DNA of 64,000 bases, taken from contig NZ_JAJOZK010000001.1 in the NCBI RefSeq assembly GCF_022419185.1, forward strand, positions 186,001 to 250,000. Reading direction: 5' to 3'. The first letter of the stretch is position 1; each line of letters opens with the position of its first letter. The DNA is from Thermomonas flagellata (GTDB taxonomy: Bacteria; Pseudomonadota; Gammaproteobacteria; Xanthomonadales; Xanthomonadaceae). The position numbers and the translations under genes are program-made. The notes beneath the pieces were generated by a model that was given only the letters and a program-made list of their open reading frames with translations, was not told the DNA's origin and made no database searches. Positions 17,512 through 27,430 of this stretch are shown here, piece after piece.

Positions 17512-18138
17512 ATGGCCTGGACCCGCGAACAGATGGCGCGCCGCGCGGCGCAGGAGCTGGCCGACGGGATGTACGTCAACCTCGGCATCGGCCTGCCGAC
17601 GCTGGTGGCCAACTACATCCCCGAGGGCATGAACGTCTGGCTGCAGAGCGAGAACGGCCTGCTCGGCATCGGCCCGTTCCCGACCGAAGACGAGGTGGAT
17701 GCCGACCTGATCAACGCCGGCAAACAGACGGTGACCGCGGTGCCGGGGGCCAGCTACTTCGGCAGCCACGACTCCTTCGCGATGATCCGTGGCGGCCACA
17801 TCGACCTGGCGATCCTCGGCGCGATGGAGGTCACCGACAAGGGCGACCTCGCCAACTGGATGGTGCCCGGCAAGATGGTCAAGGGCATGGGCGGCGCGAT
17901 GGACCTGGTGGCCGGCGTGCAGCGCGTGGTGGTGCTGATGGAGCACACCACCAAGGCCGGCACCTCCAAGATCCTGCCCGAATGCACCCTGCCGCTGACC
18001 GGCGTGGGCGTGGTGGACCGCATCATCACCGAGCTGGGCGTGTTCGACATCACCCCGCACGGCCTCACCGTGGTGGAACTGGCGGACGGGGTGACCCACG
18101 CCGAGGTGCAGGCCAAGACCGCGGTGCCGGTGCGCTGA
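17512..18138 (+). CDS. scoB: 3-oxoacid CoA-transferase subunit B
   Basis: A 208-residue protein ([16 protein letters not shown]). It contains [13 protein letters not shown] and the catalytic-glutamate motif [12 protein letters not shown]; that Glu carries the acyl and CoA intermediates. [19 protein letters not shown] and [15 protein letters not shown] are strongly conserved in the family. It forms a hetero-oligomer with the A subunit encoded upstream. Start ATG 17512 is the first Met of the frame. Downstream is a 106-base gap and then the convergent ETF-QO gene. Confidence 0.9.
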   Translation: MAWTREQMARRAAQELADGMYVNLGIGLPTLVANYIPEGMNVWLQSENGLLGIGPFPTEDEVDADLINAGKQTVTAVPGASYFGSHDSFAMIRGGHIDLAILGAMEVTDKGDLANWMVPGKMVKGMGGAMDLVAGVQRVVVLMEHTTKAGTSKILPECTLPLTGVGVVDRIITELGVFDITPHGLTVVELADGVTHAEVQAKTAVPVR

Positions 18139-18244
18139 CCGCGCGCCCCCGGCCGGTGCACATGTACGCACCGCGCGAGGTGGCCGAACTGCATGCACCT
18201 CCGAATCCGCATGCGACCACATGCCTGCGCGCAGGCCGGTCGCC

Positions 18245-19858
18245 TCACATCGTCTGGTAATTCGGCCCGCTGCCGCCCTCGGGCGTGACCCAGTCGATGA
18301 TCTGGTACGGGTCCTTGATGTCGCAGGTCTTGCAGTGCACGCAGTTGGCGGCGTTGATCTGCAGGCGCGGGCCGGCGGCGTCCTGCACGATCTCGTAGAC
18401 CGCGGCCGGGCAGAACCGGGTGCAGGGGTTGCCGTACTCGCTGGCGCAGGTGGTGACGCAGATGCCCGGGTCGTGCACGCGCAAGTGCACCGGCTGGTCC
18501 TCGTCGTGCGCGGTGGCGGCGTAGTACACCCCCTGCAGGCGGTCGCGCGGCGGCAGGGTGCGCTCGAGGTAGTCGCGGCGCGGCGCCTCGGCGGCGTCCA
18601 GGCGCTGCAGGCTGGCGTAGTCGGGGGAGTTGCGCAGGGTCCAGGGGGAGTGTCCGGCGGTCACCGTTTCCCAGGCGGCATTGGCCATGCCGAACCACAG
18701 CCCGCGCTTGAAGCCGGGCTTGATGTTGCGCACCTTGCGCAGCTCCGCCATCACCGGCGAGGCGCGCAGGACCGCGTCCCAGCCGGCGGGCGCCAGCTCA
18801 TGCGCGGCCAGGTGCGCGGCGGCGAGCATGCCGCTGCGGATCGCCTGGTGGGTGCCCTTGATCTTGGGCACGTTGAGCAGGCCGGCGGTGTCGCCGATCA
18901 GCAGCGCGCCGGGCATCTCCACCTTGGGCAGGCTCTGCCAGCCGCCGGTCACGATCGCGCGCGCGCCGGCGGAGAGGATGCTGCCGCCCTCCAGCAGCGG
19001 GCGGAGGAAGGGGTGGTTCTTCCACTGCTGGAAGGCCTCCCACGGCTGGTAGCGGGGGTCGCGGTAGTCCAGCCCGCTGACGTAGCCGAGCGCGATCCGG
19101 TCCTGGTCGAGGTGGTAGAGGAAGCCGCCGCCATAGGTGCGGGTGTCGGCGGGCCAGCCGACGCTGTGGAAGATGCGTCCCGGCTGCACCCGCCCGGCCG
19201 GCACCTGCCACAGTTCCTTGATCCCGATCGAGTAGGTCTGCGGGTCGCTGTGCGCGTCCAGCGCGAAGCGCCGCACCAGGCGCTTGGTCAGGTGGCCGCG
19301 CGCCCCCTCGGCCAGCACCGTGACCTTGGCGTGGATGTCGATGCCGGCGGTGTAGCCGGGCTTGTGGTGGCCGTCGCGGGCCACGCCCATGTCGCCGATG
19401 CGCACGCCGAGCACGCGCCCGTCCTCGGCATGCAGGGTCTCGGCCGCGGCGAAGCCGGGGTAGATCTCCACCCCGAGCGCCTCCGCCTGCGGCGCCAGCC
19501 ACGCGCACAGCGCGCCGAGGCTGACGATCACGTTGCCGTGGTTGCGCATGCCCGGTGGCAGCGGTAGGCGACGGCCGCCGGTCTTGGACAGCAGCCAGAA
19601 CTCGTCCTCGCCGGCATCCACGCACACCGGCGGCGGCGCCTTGCGCCAGTCTGGCAGCAGCGCGTCCAGCGGGGCGGTCTCGATCACCGCGCCGGACAGG
19701 ATGTGGGCGCCGATGGTGCTGGCCTTCTCGATCACGCACACGCTCACGTCGGGGCGCAGCTGCTTCATGCGGATGGCGAATGCGAGCCCGGCCGGGCCGG
19801 CGCCGACCACCACCACGTCGTATTCCATCACGTCGCGTTCGACGGGCTGCTCGCTCAT
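18245..19858 (-). CDS. electron transfer flavoprotein-ubiquinone oxidoreductase
   Basis: A 537-residue membrane-associated flavoprotein that takes electrons from ETF and reduces ubiquinone. The N-terminal FAD-binding motif is VVVGAGPAGLAFAIRMKQ; GDTAGLLNVPKIKGTHQAI near the middle is typical. The C-terminal 4Fe-4S cluster is held by the Cys residues of CASEYGNPCTRFCP and NCVHCKTCDIKDP. Start ATG 19858 (MSEQPVERDVMEYDVV) is preferred over upstream frame extension, which has no family sequence. It lies close to etfA and etfB but on a separate unit, with the CoA-transferase genes between. Confidence 0.95.
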   Translation of the reverse strand: MSEQPVERDVMEYDVVVVGAGPAGLAFAIRMKQLRPDVSVCVIEKASTIGAHILSGAVIETAPLDALLPDWRKAPPPVCVDAGEDEFWLLSKTGGRRLPLPPGMRNHGNVIVSLGALCAWLAPQAEALGVEIYPGFAAAETLHAEDGRVLGVRIGDMGVARDGHHKPGYTAGIDIHAKVTVLAEGARGHLTKRLVRRFALDAHSDPQTYSIGIKELWQVPAGRVQPGRIFHSVGWPADTRTYGGGFLYHLDQDRIALGYVSGLDYRDPRYQPWEAFQQWKNHPFLRPLLEGGSILSAGARAIVTGGWQSLPKVEMPGALLIGDTAGLLNVPKIKGTHQAIRSGMLAAAHLAAHELAPAGWDAVLRASPVMAELRKVRNIKPGFKRGLWFGMANAAWETVTAGHSPWTLRNSPDYASLQRLDAAEAPRRDYLERTLPPRDRLQGVYYAATAHDEDQPVHLRVHDPGICVTTCASEYGNPCTRFCPAAVYEIVQDAAGPRLQINAANCVHCKTCDIKDPYQIIDWVTPEGGSGPNYQTM

Positions 19859-19931
19859 GCCGGCTGGCTCCTCGCGGTCATGCCCGGATTGTCCCCGGTT
19901 TGCGCCGGTGCGGGCAAATCGCCCGCGCGGG

Positions 19932-20573
19932 TCAGCGCGCGGCGTGTGCCTCGCGCTGGTGCGCCTGCCCGGTCGCCAGCGCCCAGCCGGCGATCGCGCG
20001 GCTGGTCGCACGCAGGGCCTGGCCGAGCGCGTCGGCCGCCTGCGCGGCGCCGTCGCCGGCGGCAGGCACGGTCTGGCGGAAGGCCTGGCTGCCGACCACC
20101 TGCTGCTCGGGCAGGTGCATCAGCCGCGCCTGCACCTCCACCACCGCGGTCGGCGGTCGCCCGGCGGAGAAATCGGCCTCGAAGTGGCGGATGTCCAGGC
20201 CCAGCCGGTAGTCGGCGTTGATGCCGCTGCCCTGGCGCGCGACCGCGGTGATCCGGCCGGAGTCCTCCAGCGTGTAGAGCACGCTGTCCTCCAGCATCTG
20301 GGTCGGGGTGTCGGCCCACAGCGCGCCCTTGTAGACCTGCAGTTCGCCGGCCTCCGGGATCACCGCGATCCGCGGCAGATCGAGCATGCGCGGCGCCTCC
20401 GGCGGGGCGATGCTGAGCGACCAGGCGACCGTCGGCCAGGCCGGGTCGGGGCTGGCGCGCAGCGGCGGCGCATAGATCGTGGGCGATGCGCGCGGGCCGG
20501 CATCGAGGCCGAGGCAGCCGGCCAGCGGTAGGGCCAGCAGCAGCGCGGGCAGCAGGGAGCGCAGGCGCATCAT
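19932..20573 (-). CDS. ABC-type transport auxiliary lipoprotein (Mla-like system)
   Basis: A 213-residue lipoprotein: MMRLRSLLPALLLALPLAGC with lipobox LAGC, followed by an ABC_trans_aux domain (SLSIAPPEAPRMLDLPRIAV, LEDSVLYTLEDSGRITAVARQ). Such lipoproteins (PqiC-like) complete MCE transporters by linking them to the outer membrane. It overlaps the end of the MCE-domain gene by four bases (ATGATG with stop inside), making it the last gene of a four-gene transporter operon. Start could equally be ATG 20570. Confidence 0.85.
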   Translation of the reverse strand: MMRLRSLLPALLLALPLAGCLGLDAGPRASPTIYAPPLRASPDPAWPTVAWSLSIAPPEAPRMLDLPRIAVIPEAGELQVYKGALWADTPTQMLEDSVLYTLEDSGRITAVARQGSGINADYRLGLDIRHFEADFSAGRPPTAVVEVQARLMHLPEQQVVGSQAFRQTVPAAGDGAAQAADALGQALRATSRAIAGWALATGQAHQREAHAAR

Positions 20574-21496
20574 CGCGGTTCGAACTCCTTGGGGGCGTCG
20601 CGGCCGAGCAGGTAGCGCGCCGGGTTGCCTTCCAGGCGGTCGCTGATCCGGCGCAGGTCGCGGATCAGCGCGCGCAGCTCGGCCAGGGTCGGCCCGAGCT
20701 GGGCCAGACCGTCGTTGGCGAAGCTGCGCAGGGCCGGGCGGTTCTCGGCCAGGATCGCATCCGCGCTGCCGGCGACGGCGTCGAGCTTGCCCACGGTCGC
20801 ATCCAGCCGCTCCATCAGCGCCGGCAGGCGCGCGATGACGTCGCGGTCCACCTTCTGCAGGGAGCCGTTGGCGGTGGCGAGGGTGGCGTTGAGGTTGGCG
20901 CTGGCGCGGCGGGCGTCGAGGATCAGCGCGGTGATGTCCTCGCGGTGGCTGGCCAGGCTGTCGGTCGCCGCCTCGATGTGGCTGAGCGTCTGCGAGACAT
21001 GGCGGATGTTCTCCTCGCTCAGCAGCTGGTCCAGGCGCGCCACCAGGCGGTTGGTGGAGTCGGCGATGTTCTGCAGCGCGGACGGCTCGGCGCGGATCAC
21101 CGGGATTGGCTGCTGCTCGCTGGGTTCCAGCAGCGCCGCGCGCGGGCTGCCGCCGGTGAGCTGGATGAACGGCACCCCGGTGATGCCCTGCTGCGACAGC
21201 CGCGCGCGGGTATCGACCTTGACCGGGGTGCCGGCCTTGAGCTTGAGCAGCGCCACGACCCGGCGCGGATCGTTGGCGTCCAGGCTGAGCTTGTCCACGG
21301 TGCCGACCGAGATGCCGTTGTACTGCACGCTGCCGCCCTCGGTCAGGCCGGTCACCGGCTCGTTGAACACCACCTCGTAGCGGCGCCAGTTGCGGTCGGC
21401 GCCGAACTTGGTCGCCCACAGCGTGAACAGCAGCAGGAAGACCGTGGTCAGCAGGGCGAAGCCGCCGATGAGCACGTAGTTGGCGCGGGTTTCCAT
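20570..21496 (-). CDS. MlaD-family protein with MCE domain
   Basis: A 308-residue protein with one N-terminal membrane helix (YVLIGGFALLTTVFLLLFTL), then the MCE domain at roughly residues 40-120 (VTGLTEGGSVQYNGISVG, SQQGITGVPFIQLTGG). The rest is a long helical region. MCE proteins form periplasmic rings that bind phospholipid and pass it between inner membrane permease and outer membrane. It lies between the ATPase gene upstream (nine-base gap) and the auxiliary lipoprotein downstream. The helical C-terminal half is longer than in E. coli MlaD (183 aa), as common in this family. Confidence 0.9.
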   Translation of the reverse strand: METRANYVLIGGFALLTTVFLLLFTLWATKFGADRNWRRYEVVFNEPVTGLTEGGSVQYNGISVGTVDKLSLDANDPRRVVALLKLKAGTPVKVDTRARLSQQGITGVPFIQLTGGSPRAALLEPSEQQPIPVIRAEPSALQNIADSTNRLVARLDQLLSEENIRHVSQTLSHIEAATDSLASHREDITALILDARRASANLNATLATANGSLQKVDRDVIARLPALMERLDATVGKLDAVAGSADAILAENRPALRSFANDGLAQLGPTLAELRALIRDLRRISDRLEGNPARYLLGRDAPKEFEPR

Positions 21497-21505
21497 GGGG
21501 CGACT

Positions 21506-22354
21506 CTACGCGATCGGGGGCGTGGAGGGGGTGTAGGCGGCCTCGTGCGGGGCGGCGCGCGCGGCGCGCCCGCGCGGGCCGTTGAAGTACTCCTGCACCC
21601 ACGGATGGTCGAAGTGCTCCAGCTCGCGCACCGGCGCCACCGCCACGATCTTGCGGTCGGCCAGCACCGCGACCCGGTCGCAGATCGCGTACAGGGTGTC
21701 GAGGTCGTGGGTGATCAGGAACACGGTCAGCCCGAGGGCGCGCTGCAGGCTCTGCAGCAGGTGGTCGAACGCGGCCGCGCCGATCGGGTCCAGGCCCGCG
21801 GTCGGCTCGTCCAGGAACAGCAGCGGCGGGTCCAGCGCCAGCGCGCGCGCCAGCGCCGCGCGCTTGCGCATGCCGCCGGACAGCTGCGAGGGCAGCTTGC
21901 AGATGGTGTCGGCGGGCAGCCCGGCCAGCTTGGTCTTGAGCAGCGCCAGCTCGTAGCGCAGCGAATCCGGCAGGTCGGGGTAGTACTCCTTCAGCGGCAC
22001 CTGCACGTTCTCGCCGACGGTCAGCGAGGAGAACAGCGCGCCGTCCTGGAACAGCACCCCGATGTTGCGGTCGATGTGCCGGCGCAGCACCGGGTCCGGC
22101 GAGAGCGCATCGACCCCGAGGATCTCGATGCGTCCCGCGGCCGGCTGCTCGAGCCCGAGCAGGGCGCGCATGAACACCGACTTGCCGCTGCCGGAGCCAC
22201 CGACCACGCCGAGGATCTCGCCGCGGCGCACGTCCAGGTCCAGCCCGTCGTGCACCACCTGGTCGCCGAAGCGGGTCACCAGCCCGCGCACGCGGACCGG
22301 CGGCGCGTCCGCCGGCGCGCCCGCGCCGTCGAGGGGGATCGGGGCGGCCTGCAT
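21506..22354 (-). CDS. ABC transporter ATP-binding protein, MlaF-like
   Basis: A 282-residue ATPase: Walker A GGSGSGKSVFMRAL, signature LSGGMRKRAALARAL, Walker B LLFLDEPTAGLDPIG, and switch His in LITHDLDTL. It energises lipid movement by the neighbouring permease. The start ATG 22354 overlaps the permease stop by one base. The first 20 residues are a Pro/Ala-rich extension before VRVRGLVTRFGDQVVH; a later start is possible. The C-terminal tail (about 30 residues rich in Ala and Arg) is beyond the usual end. Confidence 0.9.
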   Translation of the reverse strand: MQAAPIPLDGAGAPADAPPVRVRGLVTRFGDQVVHDGLDLDVRRGEILGVVGGSGSGKSVFMRALLGLEQPAAGRIEILGVDALSPDPVLRRHIDRNIGVLFQDGALFSSLTVGENVQVPLKEYYPDLPDSLRYELALLKTKLAGLPADTICKLPSQLSGGMRKRAALARALALDPPLLFLDEPTAGLDPIGAAAFDHLLQSLQRALGLTVFLITHDLDTLYAICDRVAVLADRKIVAVAPVRELEHFDHPWVQEYFNGPRGRAARAAPHEAAYTPSTPPIA

Positions 22355-23475
22355 CAGAAGTCCATCTCCATGAACCACAGCGCGGCCAGCGCATCGAGCA
22401 CGATCACCATCGAGATCGCCTGCACCACGCTGGAGGTGGTGCGTTCGCCCAGCGACTGCGCGGTGCCCTCCACCTGCAGCCCCTCCAGGCAGCCGATCAG
22501 CGCGATCACCAGCGCGAACACCGGTGCCTTGACCATGCCGACCACGAAGTGGCGGATCTCCAGGGTGTCCTGCATCCGCGCGAGGTAGGCCGCGGCCGGG
22601 ATGTCGAGCACGAAGTTGCCGACCGCCATGCCGCCGAGCAGGCCGGCCATCATCGCGATGAAGGCCAGCAGCGGCAGCATCCCCAGCAGCGCCAGCACCC
22701 GCGGGATCACCAGCAGGTCGACCGGGTCCAGCCCGAGCACGCGGATCGCGTCCACCTCCTCGCCGTTGACCATCATCCCGATCTGCGCGGTGAACGCGCT
22801 GGCGGTGCGCCCGGCCAGCAGGATCGCCGCCAGCAGCACCCCGAACTCGCGCAAAAAGGCGATCGTCACCAGCTCCACCACGTAGATGGTGGCGCCGAAG
22901 TCGGCCAGCACGGTGGCACCGAGGAAGGCGATCACCGCGCCGACCATGAACGACAGCAGCGCCACCAGCGGGGTGGCGTCCAGGCCGACTTCCTCCATGT
23001 GGTGCACGGTCGCGGTCAGGCGCAGCCGGCGCGGCTCCTTGAGCAGGCGCAGCAGCTTGGCCAGCACCTCGCCGAGGAAGCCGACCAGCGCCAGCGCCTC
23101 GCGCGCGTTGTCCGCGATGGCGCGGCCCAGCCGCTCCAGCGCGGCGAGGAAGCCGGTGTCGCGCACCGGCTTGGGGCGGTCGTCGTGCACGTCCTCGATC
23201 GCATGGATCAGGGCCTGGTGCTCGTCGCGGAAGCGGAAGCGATCGAACGCCAGCCCGCGGCGGTCGGCGCAGCGCAGCAGCTGCAGGACCCCGAGCGAAT
23301 CCAGACGCTCGACCCCGCGCGCGTCGATGCATTCGATCCCGGGCGGCACGCTGCGCAGCGCCTCGCCCACTTCGGCGGCGAAGCGCAGGGTCCAGCGCCC
23401 GCCCAGGCGCAGCACGCGCGGATCGTCCGGATCGGGGGCGGCGGTCGGCGGATGGTGGTTGGGAGCCTGGGGCAT
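22354..23475 (-). CDS. MlaE-family permease with fused N-terminal STAS domain
   Basis: A 373-residue protein. Residues about 18-100 form a STAS domain (VLRLGGRWTLRFAAEVGEAL, VERLDSLGVLQLLRCADRRG), which in E. coli is the separate MlaB protein. The permease part follows with five to six hydrophobic helices and family motifs FLREFGVLLAAILLAGRTAS and IGMMVNGEEVDAIRVLGLDP. It is the first gene of the operon permease-ATPase-MCE-lipoprotein. No MlaC-like carrier is in the window. Start ATG 23475 lies close to the divergent ThrE gene (77 bases). Confidence 0.9.
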   Translation of the reverse strand: MPQAPNHHPPTAAPDPDDPRVLRLGGRWTLRFAAEVGEALRSVPPGIECIDARGVERLDSLGVLQLLRCADRRGLAFDRFRFRDEHQALIHAIEDVHDDRPKPVRDTGFLAALERLGRAIADNAREALALVGFLGEVLAKLLRLLKEPRRLRLTATVHHMEEVGLDATPLVALLSFMVGAVIAFLGATVLADFGATIYVVELVTIAFLREFGVLLAAILLAGRTASAFTAQIGMMVNGEEVDAIRVLGLDPVDLLVIPRVLALLGMLPLLAFIAMMAGLLGGMAVGNFVLDIPAAAYLARMQDTLEIRHFVVGMVKAPVFALVIALIGCLEGLQVEGTAQSLGERTTSSVVQAISMVIVLDALAALWFMEMDF

Positions 23476-23552
23476 GCGCCGGCAAGCTTACGCAAAGCCG
23501 TCGCCGCGATGTGAAGCCGGCGCGCCGCGGCCGCGCATGTCATCCTGTGCGC

Positions 23553-24803
23553 ATGTCCGAGCATGCCGGCCACGCGGCCGTCTCCTACACCGAGCGGGTG
23601 GCGTTCGTGGCCGAGCTGGCCAGCCATCTGCACGCCTACGGCACCACCGCGCAGCGCCTCGAGGGCGCGATCGTCGCGGTGGCCAAGCGCCTGGGGCTGG
23701 AATGCGAGCCGTGGGTGAACCCGACCGGCATGATCCTCGCCTTCAGCGACCCGCGGCGGCCCGCCGGCGAGACCGACACCACCCGCGTGATCCGGCTGGA
23801 GGGCGGCGACACCAACCTGTACAAGCTGTGCGAGGCCGACCGCATCGCCGAGGACGTGCTCGCCGGCCGCCTGCAGGTGGCGGAGGGGCGGCAGGCGCTG
23901 CGCGCGCTGCAGCGGCTGGCCGGGCGGCGCGGGCGGGCGATGCAGGTGTTCGGCTTCGCGCTGGCCTCGGCCGCGGTCGCCGGCCTGCTGCGGCTGCCGT
24001 GGCTGGACATCGCCACCGCCGGCGCGATCGGGCTGGTGATCGGGCTGCTGGACGTGGCTGCGCAGTCGCGCCCGCGCCTGCACGAGGCGTTCGAGGCGAT
24101 CTGCGGGCTGGTCGCGGGCGCGATGGCGATCGCGGTCTCGGTCTGGGTCGGCCCGCTCAACCTCAACACCGTGATCATCGCCTCGCTGATCGTGCTGCTG
24201 CCGGGCATGGCGCTGACCAATGCCATGAACGAGCTGACCAGCCGCCACCTGGTGTCCGGCACCGCGCGCTTCGCCGGCGCGCTGACTACCATCCTCAAGC
24301 TGACCATCGGCACCGCGATCGCGCTCGGGATCGCCGCCCAGCTCGGGATCGAACCGGCGGTGCGGGCCGCGCGGCCGCAGCCGGACTGGGTGGTGTGGCT
24401 GGCGCTGGCGGTCGGCGCGTATGCATTCGCGGTGCTGTTCCGCGCGCACCGCCGCGACTACCCGCTGGTGATGGGCGCGGCGGCCTCCGGCTACCTGATC
24501 TCGCGCTACGGCGGGGAATGGCTCGGGGCGCAGGCCGGGCTGTTTTTGGCCGCCCTGCTGATGACCGCCGCCGGCAACGTCTATGCGCGCTGGCGCAAGC
24601 GCCCGGGCGCGCTGATCCGGCTGCCCGGCCTGATCATGCTGGTCCCGGGCAGCGTCGCCCTGCGCGGGGTCATCACCCTGGTGCAGGCGCAGGACTTCGG
24701 CGCCGGGCAGGAGGCGGCGCTGGCGGCGCTGAATACCCTGATGGCGCTGCTGGCCGGGCTGCTGTTCGGCAACCTGCTGGTGAGCGCGCGGCGCAATCTC
24801 TAG
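23553..24803 (+). CDS. threonine/serine exporter family protein (ThrE-like)
   Basis: A 416-residue protein with a soluble N-terminal domain (YTERVAFVAELASHLHAYG; later NPTGMILAFSDPRR and the RIAEDVLAG region) and about ten membrane helices after residue 130, in two blocks matching the ThrE and ThrE_2 halves. In Corynebacterium, ThrE exports threonine and serine by proton motive force; the substrate here is not known. ATG 23553 is preferred over the frame start at 23511 because the sequence before it has no family match. It is a single gene ended by a hairpin terminator and divergent from the lipid transporter. Confidence 0.85.
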   Translation: MSEHAGHAAVSYTERVAFVAELASHLHAYGTTAQRLEGAIVAVAKRLGLECEPWVNPTGMILAFSDPRRPAGETDTTRVIRLEGGDTNLYKLCEADRIAEDVLAGRLQVAEGRQALRALQRLAGRRGRAMQVFGFALASAAVAGLLRLPWLDIATAGAIGLVIGLLDVAAQSRPRLHEAFEAICGLVAGAMAIAVSVWVGPLNLNTVIIASLIVLLPGMALTNAMNELTSRHLVSGTARFAGALTTILKLTIGTAIALGIAAQLGIEPAVRAARPQPDWVVWLALAVGAYAFAVLFRAHRRDYPLVMGAAASGYLISRYGGEWLGAQAGLFLAALLMTAAGNVYARWRKRPGALIRLPGLIMLVPGSVALRGVITLVQAQDFGAGQEAALAALNTLMALLAGLLFGNLLVSARRNL

Positions 24804-24881
24804 CGTGGCGGTCCCGGCGCGCGCGGCCATCCGCCGTCGTGGTCGGGGTGACCACGCCCCAAGAGCGGGGCGTGAAAAACG

Positions 24882-24905
24882 AAACGCCGGCCAGGGCCGG
24901 CGTTT
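24882..24905. terminator. bidirectional stem-loop between thrE-like gene and H-NS-like gene
   Basis: AAACGCCGGCC and GGCCGGCGTTT pair almost perfectly, with A and T runs at the two outer ends, so it can end transcription from both convergent genes. A second GC hairpin, CACGCCCC with GGGGCGTG, sits just before it at 24853-24874. Confidence 0.75.
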
Positions 24906-24938
24906 CCGGAAATCCCGCACAGGCGGCAATCGCGCCGG

Positions 24939-25316
24939 TTATTTCTGGATCAGGAACTCGTCCAGCTTGCGCCCGGCCGCCAGTTCGCCGGCCAGCCAGC
25001 GCGGCGGGCGCCCGCGCCCGGTCCAGGTCTCGGCCGGATTGGCCGGGTTGCGGTACTTCGGCGGCACCTTGCCGCCGCTGCGCTTGGCGGCGGCCTTGCG
25101 CGGCTTCTTCGCGGCCGGTGCGGCGGCCTTGGGGCCGGCCTTGCCGTACAGCTCCTCGAAGGTCCAGCCGTGGCTCTTGAGGAGCTTGTTGACCGCGGCG
25201 CGGGTCTGCGCGGCGGGCTTGCGCTTGGCCAGGGCCTTCTTGCGCTTGTTGGCCAGGGCGATCAGGGCGGACAGTTCCTGCGGGCTCAAGTGTTCGATAT
25301 TGACGTTCATCGGCAT
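24939..25316 (-). CDS. H-NS family nucleoid-associated protein
   Basis: A 125-residue protein. The N-terminus (IEHLSPQELSALIALANKR) is a helical oligomerisation region; a Lys/Ala-rich linker (KPRKAAAKRSGGK) follows; the C-terminal H-NS DNA-binding motif is YRNPANPAETWTGRGRPPRW, with the GRGRPP core of the AT-hook-like loop. It resembles the small H-NS proteins of xanthomonads, which silence AT-rich, often foreign DNA. Starts at ATG 25316 or 25310 are both possible. It is a lone gene with a comparatively AT-rich upstream stretch (25317-25410). The low-GC RHS tips in this window would be natural targets, but no link is shown. Confidence 0.9.
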   Translation of the reverse strand: MPMNVNIEHLSPQELSALIALANKRKKALAKRKPAAQTRAAVNKLLKSHGWTFEELYGKAGPKAAAPAAKKPRKAAAKRSGGKVPPKYRNPANPAETWTGRGRPPRWLAGELAAGRKLDEFLIQK

Positions 25317-25521
25317 CCCGGATGGTGGAAGGACTGGATAAAAACATTCCATCCATGGATGCGGCGCATCATACCAATACCGTGGAATAACGCCAGAGTT
25401 TTTGTGAATCCCGTTTGATTGCCACGGATTGCACCCGGAATACGCAGAAAATGCCCGCTGGTGGTCGCCCGCGGGCAGGCGCCCGCCGGCGACAGGGTTG
25501 GCGGGATTCCGGGGCGGGGGG

Positions 25522-27234
25522 TCAGCCGATCCCGAGCCGGCGCAGCAGGGCGGCCTTGTCCAGCGTCTCGGCCTCGGCCGCGGTGCGCGCGCGGTATTCG
25601 AACTGGCCGGTTTCCAGCCCGCGCGCGGACACCACCACCCGGTGCGGGATGCCGATCAGTTCGATGTCGGCGAACATCGCGCCGGGGCGCAGGCCGCGGT
25701 CGTCGAGGGCGGTATCGATGCCGGCGGCGGTCAATTCGGCGTACAGCGCCTCGGCCGCGGCCGTCACCGCCGGGTCGGCCTTGGGATTGATCACGCAGAC
25801 CGCGACGCGCCACGGCGCCATCGGCTCCGGCCACACGATCCCGGCGGCGTCGTGGTTCTGCTCGATCGCCGCGGCCACGATCCGCGACACCCCGATCCCG
25901 TAGCAGCCCATCATCGGGGGCACGGCCTTGCCCGCCGCGTCCAGCACGCGGCAGTGCATCGCCTCGGAATACTTGCGGCCGAGCGCGAACACGTGGCCGA
26001 CCTCGATCCCGCGCGCGATCCGCAGCACGCCGCGGCCGTCCGGCGAGGGGTCGCCTTCGACCACGTTGCGGATGTCCGCGACCTCCGGCTCCGGCAGGTC
26101 GCGGCCCCAGTTCACCCCGGCGAGATGGAATCCGGACTTGTTGGCGCCGACCACGAAATCGGCCATCGCCGCCACCGTGCGGTCGGCGATCACCCGGATC
26201 GGCCGGCGCGGCTGTCGCGGGCCGAGGAAGCCCGGCTCGCTGCCGAGGTGCTCGAGGATCTCCGCCTCGCTGGCCAGCCGGTACTCGGCCAGCCCCGGCA
26301 GTTTCGCCAGCTTGATTTCGTTCAGCACGTGGTCGCCGCGCACCAGTGCCAGAATGAATTGCGGCGCGCCGTCCGCGTCCGCGCCGATCAGCGCCACCGA
26401 CTTGACCGTGCGCGCCAGCGGGATGCCCAGCAGCGCGGCGACCTCCTCGCAGGTTTTCTGGACCGGGGTGGCGACCTCGCGCAGCGCCTCCGCGGGCGCC
26501 GGGCGCGGGCCGGGCGCGATGGCCTCGGCCAGCTCCACGTTGGCGGCGTAGTCGGAACCGTCGCTGTAGGCCAGCGCGTCCTCGCCGGACTCGGCCAGCA
26601 CCTGGAATTCGTGCGAGGCGCTGCCGCCGATCGCGCCGGTGTCCGCCGCCACCGCGCGGAACTTCAGCCCGAGCCGGGTGAAGATGCGCGTGTAGGTGGC
26701 GTACATGTTGCGGTATTCGGCCTGGAGCGAATCCTCGTCGATGTGGAAGGAATAGGCATCCTTCATCAGGAATTCGCGCGCCCGCATCACCCCGAAGCGC
26801 GGACGGATCTCGTCGCGGAACTTGGTGGTGATCTGGTACAGGTTCACCGGCAGCTGCTTGTAGCTGGAGAATTCCTGGCGGAAGAAATCGGTGACCGCTT
26901 CCTCCGCGGTCGGGGTGAAGCAGTATTCCTGCTCCTTGCGGTCGCGGATCTTCAGCAGCTGCGGGCCGAATTTCGCCCAGCGCCCGGTTTCCTCCCACAG
27001 CTCCTTCGGCTGCACCGAGGGCATGGCCATTTCGATCGCGCCGGCGCGGTCCATTTCCTCACGCACCACGCGCTCGACCTTGCGCAGCACGCGCAGGCCC
27101 AGCGGCGACCAGGTGTACAGGCCAGCGGCCAGCTTGCGGATCATGCCGGCCTTGAGCATCAGCCGGTGGCTGGCGATCTCGGCCTCGGCCGGGGTTTCCT
27201 TTTCGGTGCGGAGGTGGAACTGCGACAGGCGCAT
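25522..27234 (-). CDS. proS: prolyl-tRNA synthetase (bacterial type)
   Basis: A 570-residue class II enzyme that charges tRNA-Pro. [20 protein letters not shown] is the usual N-terminus; motif 2 is in [21 protein letters not shown] (long motif, split by Arg residues), and motif 3 in [20 protein letters not shown]. Between motifs 2 and 3 lies the INS editing domain (about residues 220-390), which removes mischarged alanine, so this is the bacterial architecture. Normal length. ATG 27234 is chosen; the open frame further upstream has no family match. Confidence 0.97.
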   Translation of the reverse strand: MRLSQFHLRTEKETPAEAEIASHRLMLKAGMIRKLAAGLYTWSPLGLRVLRKVERVVREEMDRAGAIEMAMPSVQPKELWEETGRWAKFGPQLLKIRDRKEQEYCFTPTAEEAVTDFFRQEFSSYKQLPVNLYQITTKFRDEIRPRFGVMRAREFLMKDAYSFHIDEDSLQAEYRNMYATYTRIFTRLGLKFRAVAADTGAIGGSASHEFQVLAESGEDALAYSDGSDYAANVELAEAIAPGPRPAPAEALREVATPVQKTCEEVAALLGIPLARTVKSVALIGADADGAPQFILALVRGDHVLNEIKLAKLPGLAEYRLASEAEILEHLGSEPGFLGPRQPRRPIRVIADRTVAAMADFVVGANKSGFHLAGVNWGRDLPEPEVADIRNVVEGDPSPDGRGVLRIARGIEVGHVFALGRKYSEAMHCRVLDAAGKAVPPMMGCYGIGVSRIVAAAIEQNHDAAGIVWPEPMAPWRVAVCVINPKADPAVTAAAEALYAELTAAGIDTALDDRGLRPGAMFADIELIGIPHRVVVSARGLETGQFEYRARTAAEAETLDKAALLRRLGIG

Positions 27235-27430
27235 GCGCGGGGGGTCGTAAATGCGGCGGAGGGCGCATTCTGCCATGTGCGTGCGCGAGGGCCCTGCGGC
27301 GCATGCGCCCGCCGCGACCGGAGGGGCGGCCCGTGCGTGGTTCGACAGGCTCGCCACGAACGGGCGGGGGCGGCGAACGGGCGGGGGGCCTGCTGCGGAT
27401 GGGCTTGGGGCTGGCCGGACGCCGGCGCGG